In this document: piece after piece, positions 1 to 8,300 of the stretch | Layout of the letters: the number at the start of each line of letters is the position of its first letter | How positions within the stretch are numbered: the stretch's first letter is position 1 | Assembly (NCBI GenBank): GCA_964464375.1 | Contig: CAYXFU010000001.1 | Location: forward strand, 1-64,000 | DNA length: 64,000 nt | Reading direction: 5' to 3' | Origin: CAIOZA01 sp964464375 | GTDB lineage: Bacteria; Bacteroidota; Ignavibacteria; Kapaibacteriales; UBA2268 | The notes under the pieces: model-generated | Told to the model about the DNA's origin: nothing | Database searches by the model: none | What the model saw: the letters and a program-made list of their open reading frames with translations, nothing else | Program-made: the position numbers and the translations under genes

Positions 1-12
1 CTTCCAATGGTT

Positions 13-291
13 TCAATTTATATCCAGAGCCTTCTTAACAGCATCCAGTTCATATAACAATCGCCTTGTACCTACTTTGATGAATGGAATTGTTTTATTC
101 TTTCTAAGCTTCCAAAGAGAAGGTTTAGATAAATGTAGTACATCACAAAGTTCCTGCTCTGTTAAATAGTCCGGTTTAACATTTTCATCTTTTGGTTTTT
201 GAAACTTTTGTTCCATTATCTTTAAAAATCTTTCATCCATTCTTTCTAACAGTTCTTCTACCGGTATCGTCATCATAATTACTTCACCCAT
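13..291 (-). CDS. Excisionase-type helix-turn-helix protein (HTH_17)
   Basis: Small DNA-binding protein of about 92 residues. The C-terminal half (about residues 43-90) has the MerR/excisionase-like winged-helix pattern: YLTEQELCDVLHLSKPSL, then a Lys/Arg stretch, IPFIKVGTRRLL and a closing helix. I chose the start at 291 because its ATG overlaps the stop of the upstream HTH gene in the arrangement ATGGGTGA, which is typical of translational coupling; an in-frame ATG at 348 would add 19 residues lying wholly inside the neighbour. The N-terminal part is acidic and helical (VEELLERMDERFLKIMEQ) and may be an oligomerisation region. Pairs of such proteins are common in Bacteroidota integrative and conjugative elements, where they control excision. 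The family assignment is firm; the excision role is inferred from family and from the nearby tRNA. Confidence 0.75.
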   Translation of the reverse strand: MGEVIMMTIPVEELLERMDERFLKIMEQKFQKPKDENVKPDYLTEQELCDVLHLSKPSLWKLRKNKTIPFIKVGTRRLLYELDAVKKALDIN

Positions 292-472
292 TGGATACCT
301 CAGACTCTTTGTTCTCAATAAACTGTTCAATGTCTGATTCAGAAACAAGAAACTTGCGACCGACTTTTCTGGCTTTCAGTCGCTTCTGCCGAATATAAAG
401 TCTGATGGCTTCAACAGAACACCTTATTATTTGTGCTGTTTCTTCTGTTGTGTAGAATTTAGTATAAGTCAT
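284..472 (-). CDS. Excisionase-type helix-turn-helix protein, upstream partner
   Basis: A 62-residue protein that is almost entirely one HTH_17 domain: FYTTEETAQIIRCSVEAIRL forms the helix-turn-helix, followed by the basic wing RLKARKVGRKFLVSESDIEQFI. It is first in a two-gene unit; its stop codon overlaps the next gene's start by 8 bases, so the two are probably translated together. Proteins of this size and shape include Xis-type directionality factors and small regulators carried by integrative elements. No integrase is visible in the window; it would be expected to the left of position 1. Confidence 0.75.
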   Translation of the reverse strand: MTYTKFYTTEETAQIIRCSVEAIRLYIRQKRLKARKVGRKFLVSESDIEQFIENKESEVSNG

Positions 473-614
473 AATACCCCCCGATTAAAAAATTAATAAA
501 TAAATAAAAATTGGTTCAATAATATCGGAGGAAAAACATTCGATTTCTAATGGAATCTAAAGTAAGTTAGTGTGTGTTTATAAAATACTGGACTCCATAA
601 CTCCGGTACAAATC

Positions 615-648
615 AAGCCTGTCAAGATGTAATTTGACAGGCTTTTAC
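615..648 (+). terminator. Rho-independent terminator without an obvious upstream gene
   Basis: An 11-bp perfect stem (AAGCCTGTCAA / TTGACAGGCTT) with an 8-base loop is followed by TT and an AT-rich tail on the plus strand. The nearest annotated genes upstream read the other way, so it either ends an unannotated short plus-strand transcript or blocks transcription entering the HTH operon promoter from the left. Confidence 0.6.
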
Positions 649-700
649 TTGTAATATCAATGAACTGCACAAAACTACAGCAAGAAAAATATAGAATATG

Positions 701-736
701 GAAAATACTTTTAAAAATACTTTTAAAAATACTTTT
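701..736. repeat. Three tandem copies of a 12-bp AT-rich repeat
   Basis: The unit AAAAATACTTTT occurs three times head to tail (first copy begins with G instead of A). The unit is partly self-complementary (AAAA...TTTT). It could be a set of protein-binding sites for the element's HTH proteins or integrase, or simply low-complexity sequence. Confidence 0.7.
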
Positions 737-1034
737 ACACAGTTATTGGATTATTTTTTGTAAGAAGGCAAAATTAAGCTGAACATAAAAGAATTCTTGA
801 CTGGTTAATCAAGCAGAGAGATAGTACCAGCAACCATTCCACTAATAATATAATATTCATATCCTTCAATGCTATACTTCTTATAAAGCATGTTATTTCT
901 TCAAAAATTGATTTTCCTTTGAAAATAAAGTTTAACTTTTTGAAAAATGATGAAAATTATATGTAAAATTGAGTTAATTTATTTTTAATTAGATCTCAAT
1001 TTATTTAATAATCCCAGACTAATAATTAGATTAA

Positions 1035-1331
1035 ATGAAAAAAGTACTTGATTTATTAGAGTATGAAGACTTAAATGAAGGATTGAAAGTTATAGCAGAT
1101 CATTCCAGCATGGAAGTTGTTAAAAAGCTTTTACAGTATCATCGTGGTGAAAGAATATATATCCCAATGATAAAAACGATGAAATCTTTATTAAAGAAAT
1201 ATATAAAATATCTACTTTCTTTGGATAAAAAAATAGATATTAGAATTGTATCTAAAGAAATAGGATCATCTCAAGAACATATTTCAGTTTTAATAAGGGA
1301 ACACTACACTAAAGATAGAAAAAAATCCTAA
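1035..1331 (+). CDS. Small regulator resembling the Mor/Mu middle-operon activator family
   Basis: A 98-residue basic protein. Residues about 25-50 match the Mor-family core pattern in which a helix is followed by G-x-R/E-R-I-Y-I-P (here HRGERIYIPMIK). The C-terminal part, IRIVSKEIGSSQEHISVLIREHY, reads as a helix-turn-helix with the recognition helix near residues 76-90. Mor proteins are DNA-binding activators of phage middle genes, and related proteins occur in many mobile elements. It stands alone on the plus strand, with no clear Shine-Dalgarno sequence, between the HTH pair and tRNA-Pro. The start is the only ATG in frame upstream of the conserved part. It could also be an unrelated HTH protein; assignment is by pattern only. 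Confidence 0.5.
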   Translation: MKKVLDLLEYEDLNEGLKVIADHSSMEVVKKLLQYHRGERIYIPMIKTMKSLLKKYIKYLLSLDKKIDIRIVSKEIGSSQEHISVLIREHYTKDRKKS

Positions 1332-1458
1332 GTAAGTTAAATAAGTAATATTTTTAAAAAAATTAATGTTCTTTGATGTGATGAGTTCATAAATAATTTT
1401 ATTTAATTTTATTAAATTTTATTAAATAAAGTGGAGAATATTAGTCAAAATGAGGAGT

Positions 1459-1482
1459 TTCTGTGCAACATTCTGTGCAACA
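1459..1482. repeat. Tandem 12-bp direct repeat near the tRNA-Pro 3' end
   Basis: TTCTGTGCAACA is present twice without spacing, about 60 bases from the tRNA 3' end and on the element side. Position and form are what one would expect of arm-type integrase or Xis binding sites, but this is not shown. Confidence 0.6.
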
Positions 1483-1539
1483 TTAAAACTAAAAATGGCA
1501 TAAGTACTTTATTTATCAAGTAACTTATGCCACAATATG

Positions 1540-1613
1540 TCGGGGTGAGAGGATTTGAACCTCCGGCCCCTACGTCCCGAACGTAGTGCTCTACCGGGTT
1601 GAGCTACACCCCG
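1540..1613 (-). tRNA. tRNA-Pro (anticodon CGG)
   Basis: Read on the minus strand the sequence folds into a full cloverleaf. The 7-bp acceptor is CGGGGTG/CACCCCG; the D arm is GCTC...GAGC; the anticodon arm is CTACG-TTCGGGA-CGTAG with CGG at positions 34-36 preceded by T33; and the T arm carries TTCAAAT. The discriminator is A (base 1540) and CCA is not encoded. C1:G72 with A73 is the bacterial tRNA-Pro identity signature. The 3' end faces the gene-poor region with the excisionase-like genes, the usual side for tyrosine-integrase insertion. Confidence 0.97.
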
Positions 1614-1750
1614 AAATTAAAGGATTGCAAAATTAAGCATTATTGCTTAATATAACAAACTCTTTGTTGACTTTTCGTCAAAGTAGAACGTTTAAATATA
1701 CCATAAGATGTCTTGTTTCGTCAAGCTATGCAAAATAATAAAGAAATAAA

Positions 1751-2860
1751 ATGGCATTAAATAAACAAAGAGTCTTAGTTGGAATGTCGGGTGGTGTTGA
1801 TTCATCCGTTGCTGCTGCACTTCTGAAGGATCAGGGTTTTGAAGTGATTGGAATTACTATTACTTCTGTAAAAATAGATGACAACTGCAAGCCAGATACC
1901 CGTGAGACAGGTTGCTGTAACTATCAGGCAATTATGGATGCGATGGATGTTTGTACTAAATTGGGAATAGAACATCATCTGATTGATTTATCAGAGATTT
2001 TCAAAGAAAAGATAATTTCAAATTTCATTGATGAATATATGTCTGGAAGAACTCCGAACCCATGCACACTCTGCAATCCATTGATTAAATGGGGGGAAGT
2101 TCTGAAAAAGGCTGATGAATTTGAATGCTTTTATTATGCAACAGGACATTATGCTAATATAAGTCACGACACTGAATCAAACAGATATTACATCAAAGCA
2201 GGAGATGACGAAATGAAAGATCAGTCCTATTTTCTTTGGGGACTGTCGCAATCGCAATTGAGTAGAACGCTCTTCCCTCTTGCTAATCTGGTGAAAACAG
2301 AGACACGTGCAATTGCTGAACGTTATGCAATCCCTGTTTATAACAAAGTAGATTCACAAGAAATATGCTTTGTTCCGAGTGATGATTATAAGGATTTTTT
2401 GATTAAAAATGTAGTCAACATCGAGAGTAATTACAATCATGGCGATATTCTCTTTAGAGGGGTTGTTATAGGCAAGCATAGGGGTTATCCGTTCTATACG
2501 ATAGGTCAAAGAAAAGGTCTTGGTGTGTCGCATTCTCAGCCTATTTATGTAAAGGATATTGTGCCTGAAACTAATACTATTGTTGTCGATATTGAAGAGG
2601 CAATTCTAAGCAGAAAGTTCATCGCCAAGAATATTAATCTGATGAAATATTCTACTTTTCCTGAAGAGAAATTATTTGATGTGAAAATCCGCTACCGAGA
2701 CAAGGGCAATAAGGCTACATGCAGAATGAATGAAAATAACGAGCTGGAAATAGAATTTCTTGAACCAAGGAAGGCTATTACTCCAGGTCAGTCGGTAGTT
2801 GTCTATGAAGGAGCTGATCTGGTCTGCGGAGCAGTTATTGAATCAGTAGTTTCACAGTAA
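1751..2860 (+). CDS. mnmA: tRNA-specific 2-thiouridylase MnmA
   Basis: Cytosolic enzyme that activates U34 of Lys, Glu and Gln tRNAs with ATP and inserts sulfur, giving 2-thiouridine. At 369 residues it has the expected length. The PP-loop SGGVDS lies at residues 13-18. The conserved NPxxxCN stretch is NPCTLCN, placing a cysteine at 105 and the E. coli Cys102 equivalent at 108, and the second catalytic cysteine (CFVP) is at 206. Other family signatures visible are ATGHYA, KDQSYFLW and IGQRKGLGV. The CxxC + C pattern is the arrangement associated with Fe-S-binding MnmA proteins. A further cysteine-rich patch (CKPDTRETGCCN) lies near residues 46-57. A umuD-like gene follows after only 4 bases, so the two are probably co-transcribed. 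Confidence 0.95.
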   Translation: MALNKQRVLVGMSGGVDSSVAAALLKDQGFEVIGITITSVKIDDNCKPDTRETGCCNYQAIMDAMDVCTKLGIEHHLIDLSEIFKEKIISNFIDEYMSGRTPNPCTLCNPLIKWGEVLKKADEFECFYYATGHYANISHDTESNRYYIKAGDDEMKDQSYFLWGLSQSQLSRTLFPLANLVKTETRAIAERYAIPVYNKVDSQEICFVPSDDYKDFLIKNVVNIESNYNHGDILFRGVVIGKHRGYPFYTIGQRKGLGVSHSQPIYVKDIVPETNTIVVDIEEAILSRKFIAKNINLMKYSTFPEEKLFDVKIRYRDKGNKATCRMNENNELEIEFLEPRKAITPGQSVVVYEGADLVCGAVIESVVSQ

Positions 2861-2864
2861 CATC

Positions 2865-3338
2865 ATGAATAACCAAATGAATGAACTGAAAGTTGTTGAA
2901 ATTGACAAAGTGATTGTTACAGAAATCCTTTTACCAGAGGAGGCTTTAAAGTTACCCCTCCCACTATTTCTTGAATCAGTATCTGCTGGATTTCCTTCAC
3001 CGGCAGATGATTACATTGAAGGAAAGCTTGATCTGAATGATTATCTTGTCAGGAATAAATTATCTACATTTTTCGTAAGAGTTACAGGTGATTCAATGAA
3101 GGATGTTGGCATTTACTCAGGTGATTTATTGATTGTTGACCGTTCACTTACTCCAAAAGAAGCAAGTATTGTCATAGCAATAATCAATGGTGAGCTCCTT
3201 GTGAAAAGAATGCATCATGAGAACAACAAACTGTACCTTTTGCCTGAAAATAAGAATTACCAAGCACTTGAAGTGACACAAGAGATGAATTTTGATGTTT
3301 GGGGAGTTGTGACTAATGTTATTCACTCAGTAGTTTAA
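2865..3338 (+). CDS. umuD: UmuD-like S24 self-cleaving peptidase
   Basis: Member of the LexA/UmuD family, 157 residues. The Ala-Gly cleavage bond is at 41-42 in the motif AGFPSPADDY. The serine nucleophile is in GDSM (Ser77) and the lysine general base in VKRM (Lys114). The N-terminal segment lacks a LexA-type DNA-binding domain and is UmuD-like in size. UmuD, cleaved on RecA filaments, normally works with the polymerase UmuC to make Pol V, but no umuC follows: a strong AGGAGG site sits directly after the stop, then only a short vestigial stretch and a terminator. It may partner a Y-family polymerase elsewhere or be a leftover. I saw no convincing LexA box upstream. Confidence 0.88.
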   Translation: MNNQMNELKVVEIDKVIVTEILLPEEALKLPLPLFLESVSAGFPSPADDYIEGKLDLNDYLVRNKLSTFFVRVTGDSMKDVGIYSGDLLIVDRSLTPKEASIVIAIINGELLVKRMHHENNKLYLLPENKNYQALEVTQEMNFDVWGVVTNVIHSVV

Positions 3339-3413
3339 AGGAGGATTTTGAGTAAATTATTTTCCGGAAGAAGTGGTCAAGAAAATACTTGAAACTACTA
3401 AACTAATAGATTA

Positions 3414-3444
3414 AAAAATGGGGACAACATGTCCCCTATTTTTT
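3414..3444. terminator. Bidirectional Rho-independent terminator
   Basis: The stem GGGGACA/TGTCCCC (7 bp, 3-base loop) is flanked by A-runs on the left and TATTTTTT on the right, so it can end both the mnmA-umuD transcript and the convergent T9SS-protein gene ending at 3461. Confidence 0.85.
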
Positions 3445-3460
3445 AATGATATGTTGTGCA

Positions 3461-5263
3461 CTACTTCATAATTAATATTGGATAGATGTAATTTCGATCT
3501 TTTGAGGTAATTTTGACGAAATAGTTCCCAGATGGTAGGATTTTAAAGAAACTGCCATTACTTAATTCCAAACCAACGTGTATGTCTCCTTTGAAAAAAG
3601 AAGCGATTGGTATGCCGTTTGAATTAATAATTTCAATTACTGAATTTGGAGCATCAAAGTTACATTTAATGTTGATTCTATCTGTAATAGGAATTGGAAA
3701 TACTTCTATTAATTCTGGATTCTGGTTAATAATTTCAAAAACAGATGTTAATTCACCTGCTGTAAATTTCTTAACTTCGGATTCTATGGGTTTATCGTTA
3801 AAATCAACTGAAATAATTCTCCAATAATAAAGATTACTCTTTATAAGTTTATCAAAATAATATGTGGTATCAGTTATGCCAATTTTTTCATGCGCAAGAG
3901 AATCAAAACCTTCGCTCGCACTAATTTGAATAATATAGGAAGAAGTTCCAGAAGACTTATTCCAGGTAAATTTAATAGGCTGTTTAACATCTTTAGCGTC
4001 ATTAGGTGGATAGATAAGAGTAGCGGCTTGCAAAGGTTCTTTGGTCGTGAATTTAAAGACATTAGACCAAAGTTTAGTATTATTCGAACCATTAGTGGCA
4101 ACTCTCCAATAATATTCTTTTCCTGTTAACAAAGTAGTTCCCCAATTAGACTGTGAGATCAAGTCTTTTTCTTGAATTGGATTAGAAAAATCATTTGAAA
4201 GAGCTAACTGAATATGGTATGATTGAGCTCCCGGTACTTCTACCCAGCTAAATGAAACTTTATTCTCAACATTAATATCATTATTCGCAGGAGAAACTAA
4301 AATAGGGGCAGTCAATTGTGGAATCTTAATTTCTGAAAGAAGTCTTCTAGCAACAGAAGCATATTTACTACCAGCAAATACATAAGTATTGTTGAAAGCA
4401 AGGCATAGTATATTCATATCTGGGATGGATTCATTGATTGCATACCAACTTGATCCAAGATTATCTGAAATATATACTCCACCACCTCTTGTTGTTAGGT
4501 AAATTAAACTTCCCTGAAATTTAACATCTGTAATGTCAGTATTCTTAAGTCCTGAATTAAGAGAAACCCACGAAACACCATTATTTTGGGAAAGAAAGAC
4601 ACCATTAGAAGTGCCGGCTAGTATATTTGAACCGTTAACATCAATTGCTTTAATTGGAAACACTAACGGAGACGATTTAAGGTCAGACCAATTCAATCCA
4701 TTGTCAGTAGTTTTTTTTATTAGACCATTGTCGCCACCGATATAAACAGTTCCGCTTACTACCCGAATTGAGTAAATATTAATGCCAATGATATCCCCAT
4801 TATTAATACTAATCCAGTTTTCGCCTTTATCTGAGGTCATAAAGATCCCTGCATCATCTGTTAAGATGTATAATTTATTATTATCACTAGTCATAGCATA
4901 AACAGAAGTTGGACCTATACCATTATCCTTTTTTTGCTCCCATTTATCTCCAAGATTTGTGGTTTTATAAATTCCATATTTATCAGCTCCAATAAAGATT
5001 GTATTGTCAATTGAAGCAATACAATTTACATTGACAGTATCAATACCTAAACCTGAATTTCTGGGTATCCATTGGAGACCATTGTTCTGCGTTAGAAATA
5101 TACCACCTGTATAAGATACTGCAAATAGTTTATCCTGGAAAGTTATGATTTGTTTAACATCCCCAGCTGTTCCAGTTTCGGGTACTTCCCAAGCAGCTCT
5201 AATCGAGGTGAATGTTATGATTACTGCAAAAATAACACCCGAGAAAAATTTGATAATTTTCAT
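3461..5263 (-). CDS. Secreted BNR-propeller / fibronectin-like protein with T9SS sorting domain
   Basis: A 600-residue exported protein. Residues 1-23 are a signal peptide (KIIKFFSGVIFAVIITFTSI). Residues about 30-310 carry at least five Asp-box (BNR) repeats of the type TTNLGDKWE, TSDKGENWI, TTDNGLNWS and SDNLGSSWY, as in Ycf48/sialidase-like beta-propellers. Two Fn3-like domains follow (about 315-410 and 410-505), each beginning with a L-x-x-P-x-N/D-x-A/I-x-x-V motif. The last 80 residues form the T9SS C-terminal domain, ending GNYFVKITSKDRNYIYPILIMK; its entry motif is FPIP where most family members have YPNP. The substrate or ligand is unknown. It is monocistronic, with a shared terminator at 3414-3444. 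Confidence 0.82.
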   Translation of the reverse strand: MKIIKFFSGVIFAVIITFTSIRAAWEVPETGTAGDVKQIITFQDKLFAVSYTGGIFLTQNNGLQWIPRNSGLGIDTVNVNCIASIDNTIFIGADKYGIYKTTNLGDKWEQKKDNGIGPTSVYAMTSDNNKLYILTDDAGIFMTSDKGENWISINNGDIIGINIYSIRVVSGTVYIGGDNGLIKKTTDNGLNWSDLKSSPLVFPIKAIDVNGSNILAGTSNGVFLSQNNGVSWVSLNSGLKNTDITDVKFQGSLIYLTTRGGGVYISDNLGSSWYAINESIPDMNILCLAFNNTYVFAGSKYASVARRLLSEIKIPQLTAPILVSPANNDINVENKVSFSWVEVPGAQSYHIQLALSNDFSNPIQEKDLISQSNWGTTLLTGKEYYWRVATNGSNNTKLWSNVFKFTTKEPLQAATLIYPPNDAKDVKQPIKFTWNKSSGTSSYIIQISASEGFDSLAHEKIGITDTTYYFDKLIKSNLYYWRIISVDFNDKPIESEVKKFTAGELTSVFEIINQNPELIEVFPIPITDRINIKCNFDAPNSVIEIINSNGIPIASFFKGDIHVGLELSNGSFFKILPSGNYFVKITSKDRNYIYPILIMK

Positions 5264-5374
5264 ATAATAACCCTAATTAATAAATTTATTTAATCTCAGT
5301 ATAATACTACAACACTTAAAAATCAATTTTGTATCAAAAATAATTAAAAAAAACTTAAAACTCTTAATTATTTT

Positions 5375-8300
5375 TTAAGGAAGAACATTCTGATTCTCAA
5401 ATTTAACAGAAACAATCTTAGATATACCCTCTTCCTCCTGTGTTATCCCATAAATGGTATCAGCGGATTCCATAGTTTTTTTGTTATGAGTAACTATCAG
5501 GAATTGAGTTTTTACACTGAACTCTCTAATCATATCAATAAATTTTCCGATATTGGCATCGTCAAGTGGCGCATCCACTTCATCGAGAATACAAAAAGGA
5601 CTTGGCTTAACTAGATAAATCCCAAACAAGAAAGCAATTGACGTTAGTGTCTTTTCCCCCCCAGACAGCATTTCGATTGAGTGCGGTCTTTTACCGGGAG
5701 GTTTAGCTACGATTTCAATATCACATTCTAAAAGATTATCTCCAGTTAGTTTCAAATCAGCTTCTCCCTCATCTGTAAAAAGCTTTTTAAATAGCTCCTG
5801 AAAGTGTTCCCTGATTTTTGTAAAAGTAATAAGAAATTTTTCTTCAGCTATTTTATTGATTTCCTTTATGGTTTCCTGCAGAGTTTTTTCAGAATCAACA
5901 AGATCTTTTAATTGCTTTTTGTAGATTTCTAATCTCTGGTTTTGTTCTTCGAACTCTTCTAATGCCAAAAAGTTCACACTACCTAATGCAATCAATTTTG
6001 CCTTTAAGTCCTGAATAAACTCTTTTGTATCCTGAACTGAGAATTCATCAGGTAATTCGAAGGTATCAAAATTAATATTTCCATTTTCATCTTCTGATGT
6101 ACGTTCTATAATTGAATTTAATTTAGTATTAATTTCACTAATTTTAATTTCTGTTTGATGAAGGGTTGAGAGTAGTTTTTCATTATGTTTTCTAAGTGAA
6201 TTGAGGTCAATTTCCAAATTGTTAATTTGATGCTCAAAGCTTTGTTTTTGCTGCTGAAGGTACTCTCTTCTGGACTGAGCCTCATTCATCAGTTTAGAGA
6301 TTCTTTCAACTTCAACATTAAGGGCACTAAGGGATTTTTCGCATTTTTTATGAGCAAACTGATCCTGTTCGATTTCTGCGATATAACCTTTAATTCTTGA
6401 CTTGTGGTTATTTATCTGAAGAGTGTTGTTCTCAATGTCTTTTCTTAATGCAGAGATTTCACTTAGAATTTTAACTTTATTATGTTCAGTATTTTTGTTC
6501 TCATCAATTCTAGCTGATAATTCTTTTAGAAATTCCTCTAACAGACTTGAAATATTCTTGTATTCCAGGGATTCCTTTTCGAGTGCGATTTTCAGGTTTC
6601 TTACTACATCGGTCGAATCTAATGATTCCTGAGATAAGATTTTACTATCAGTTTCAAAATGCAATATATTTTCTTTTATTAAACTGATATTATTTTGAAG
6701 CGATTCTTTTTTGTAATCTATTTGTGAAATTGAAGAATTTATTGAAAATAACTTACTTTCTAATTCCCTGATTTGTCTTGCTATCAAGTCGGGATTAATC
6801 TTTTTAAGTTCGTCTTGATTGCTTATAAGAGTGTTATCCTCATTTGCAATCTGATCGGTTAAATCGTTAATTGCTTTCTTGAGCTTATCTAATCTCTGCA
6901 CTTTACCAACTGTGATTCCTTCTTTCTTTGAAAGTCCACCACCCTTTATTACACCGGATTTTTCAAGGATTTCACCATTGAGTGTTATAGCTCGGTCAGA
7001 CAAACTGTTTTCAATAGCCGATTTAGCTATATCAAGATTATCGACTAATAAGGAATTGCCCAAAATGATTCTTAGTGCATTGCGAAGATCATTGTCAACA
7101 TTTACTAATTCGCTCAATAATCCATACACTCCTTCAATTCTTTTGGATGAAGGCTTAGTGGCTGAAATTTCTGGGATTGATTCTCTGCAAAGAAAAGCGG
7201 CTTTTCCCTTGTTACTACTATTCAGAGCAGACATAGCAAATTCAGCATCTTTAGCTGTATCTACTACAAAAACCCTGGCATAATCACCTAGTGCTGCTTC
7301 TACTGCGACTCTGAATTTCTCTTCAGTGTCAATTAATTCAACAAGAAGAGGTTTTTCTTTTGAAGGCAACCATTCTTTTAAATTAACTAGGAATTTTGAA
7401 GAATCGTCTGTAACAGCTATGGATGACAGGAATTCAAATGCAGATTTATCTTTTGTCTGTTGTATGTGTAATTCATTTATCTTTGATTTTAATAGATCAA
7501 TTTTATGAATTAAGTCATTTTTTAACTTTGTTTCATGTGCGAATTCTTCTTCTTTAGATTTTACTAATAGGACATGGTTTTCTTTGTCCAAAAGTAAGTT
7601 TTTAGATGTATCATCAATTTTTTCTATTTCAATATCGAGTCTTTCTATTTCCTCGATACTATCCTGAATTTTTGTTTCAAGAGTACTGAATCTTTGTGCA
7701 TTTTTGATATTGTTATGTTCTAAAGTTCTGATTTCATTTTCAATCTGCAGAACTTCTTCTCTTTGAGTACTAATATTATTTCGCTCAATATCAACTTTAT
7801 CCTGTGCTATCTTTACATTGGAAGCTGTAATTTTAAGTATATCTTCTTCTTGTACCAAATCCTTTTCTAAATCGTTAAGATATGATATGTCATCAATGTT
7901 CTTTTTGTTTAGAACCTGATCCTGCCTTTTGGACATTTCAATTTCATTATCCAGGCGATTAATATTAGCAGATAGATTACGTATTTTTTCTTGATTAACA
8001 GCAATGCTTTGATTATTCTCAGCAAGTTCATTATTCAGAGTAGATTCATTCAACAAAGCTTTTTGGAATTCTTCATCAATATTATGAAATTTTACTTCCA
8101 GGTCCTTCAAAAAAAGTTCGTTAGTTTGGAGTTCTTTATAGCTTTCTAATTTTTTATTACTAATCTGTGATAATTCAGAGTTTAATTGTTCTAGAATTTG
8201 GTGGGACGATCTGTATTCTGAAACAATTAAAGCATGTTCCAAATCTTTGAGTTCAATATGCAGCTTATTATATCTTTTTGTTTTGGAAGCTTGCCTACCC

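Larger units (their letters stand above)
473..1034. other. Gene-poor AT-rich stretch of the putative mobile element
   Basis: No convincing gene lies in these 562 bases. They hold a Rho-independent terminator-like hairpin (615-648), a threefold 12-bp direct repeat (701-736), and a 28-codon minus-strand reading frame (805-891) that I do not trust. The upstream regulatory region of the two minus-strand HTH genes must lie just right of 472; the purine-rich GGAGG at about 525-531 is on the opposite strand and has no reading frame after it. Confidence 0.5.

Noticed and set aside
805..891. A 28-codon minus-strand frame (MLYKKYSIEGYEYYII...) in the element's non-coding region
   Set aside because: Short, no homology that I can recognise, only a weak GAAG upstream. 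It could be real, but the evidence is too thin to annotate.
3348..3392. A 14-codon TTG-initiated frame after a strong SD behind umuD
   Set aside because: Too short to be a convincing gene; reported only as a possible vestige in the findings.
6879..7283. A 134-residue plus-strand frame inside smc
   Set aside because: Antisense to the SMC hinge; Ser/Leu-rich with no ribosome-binding site.
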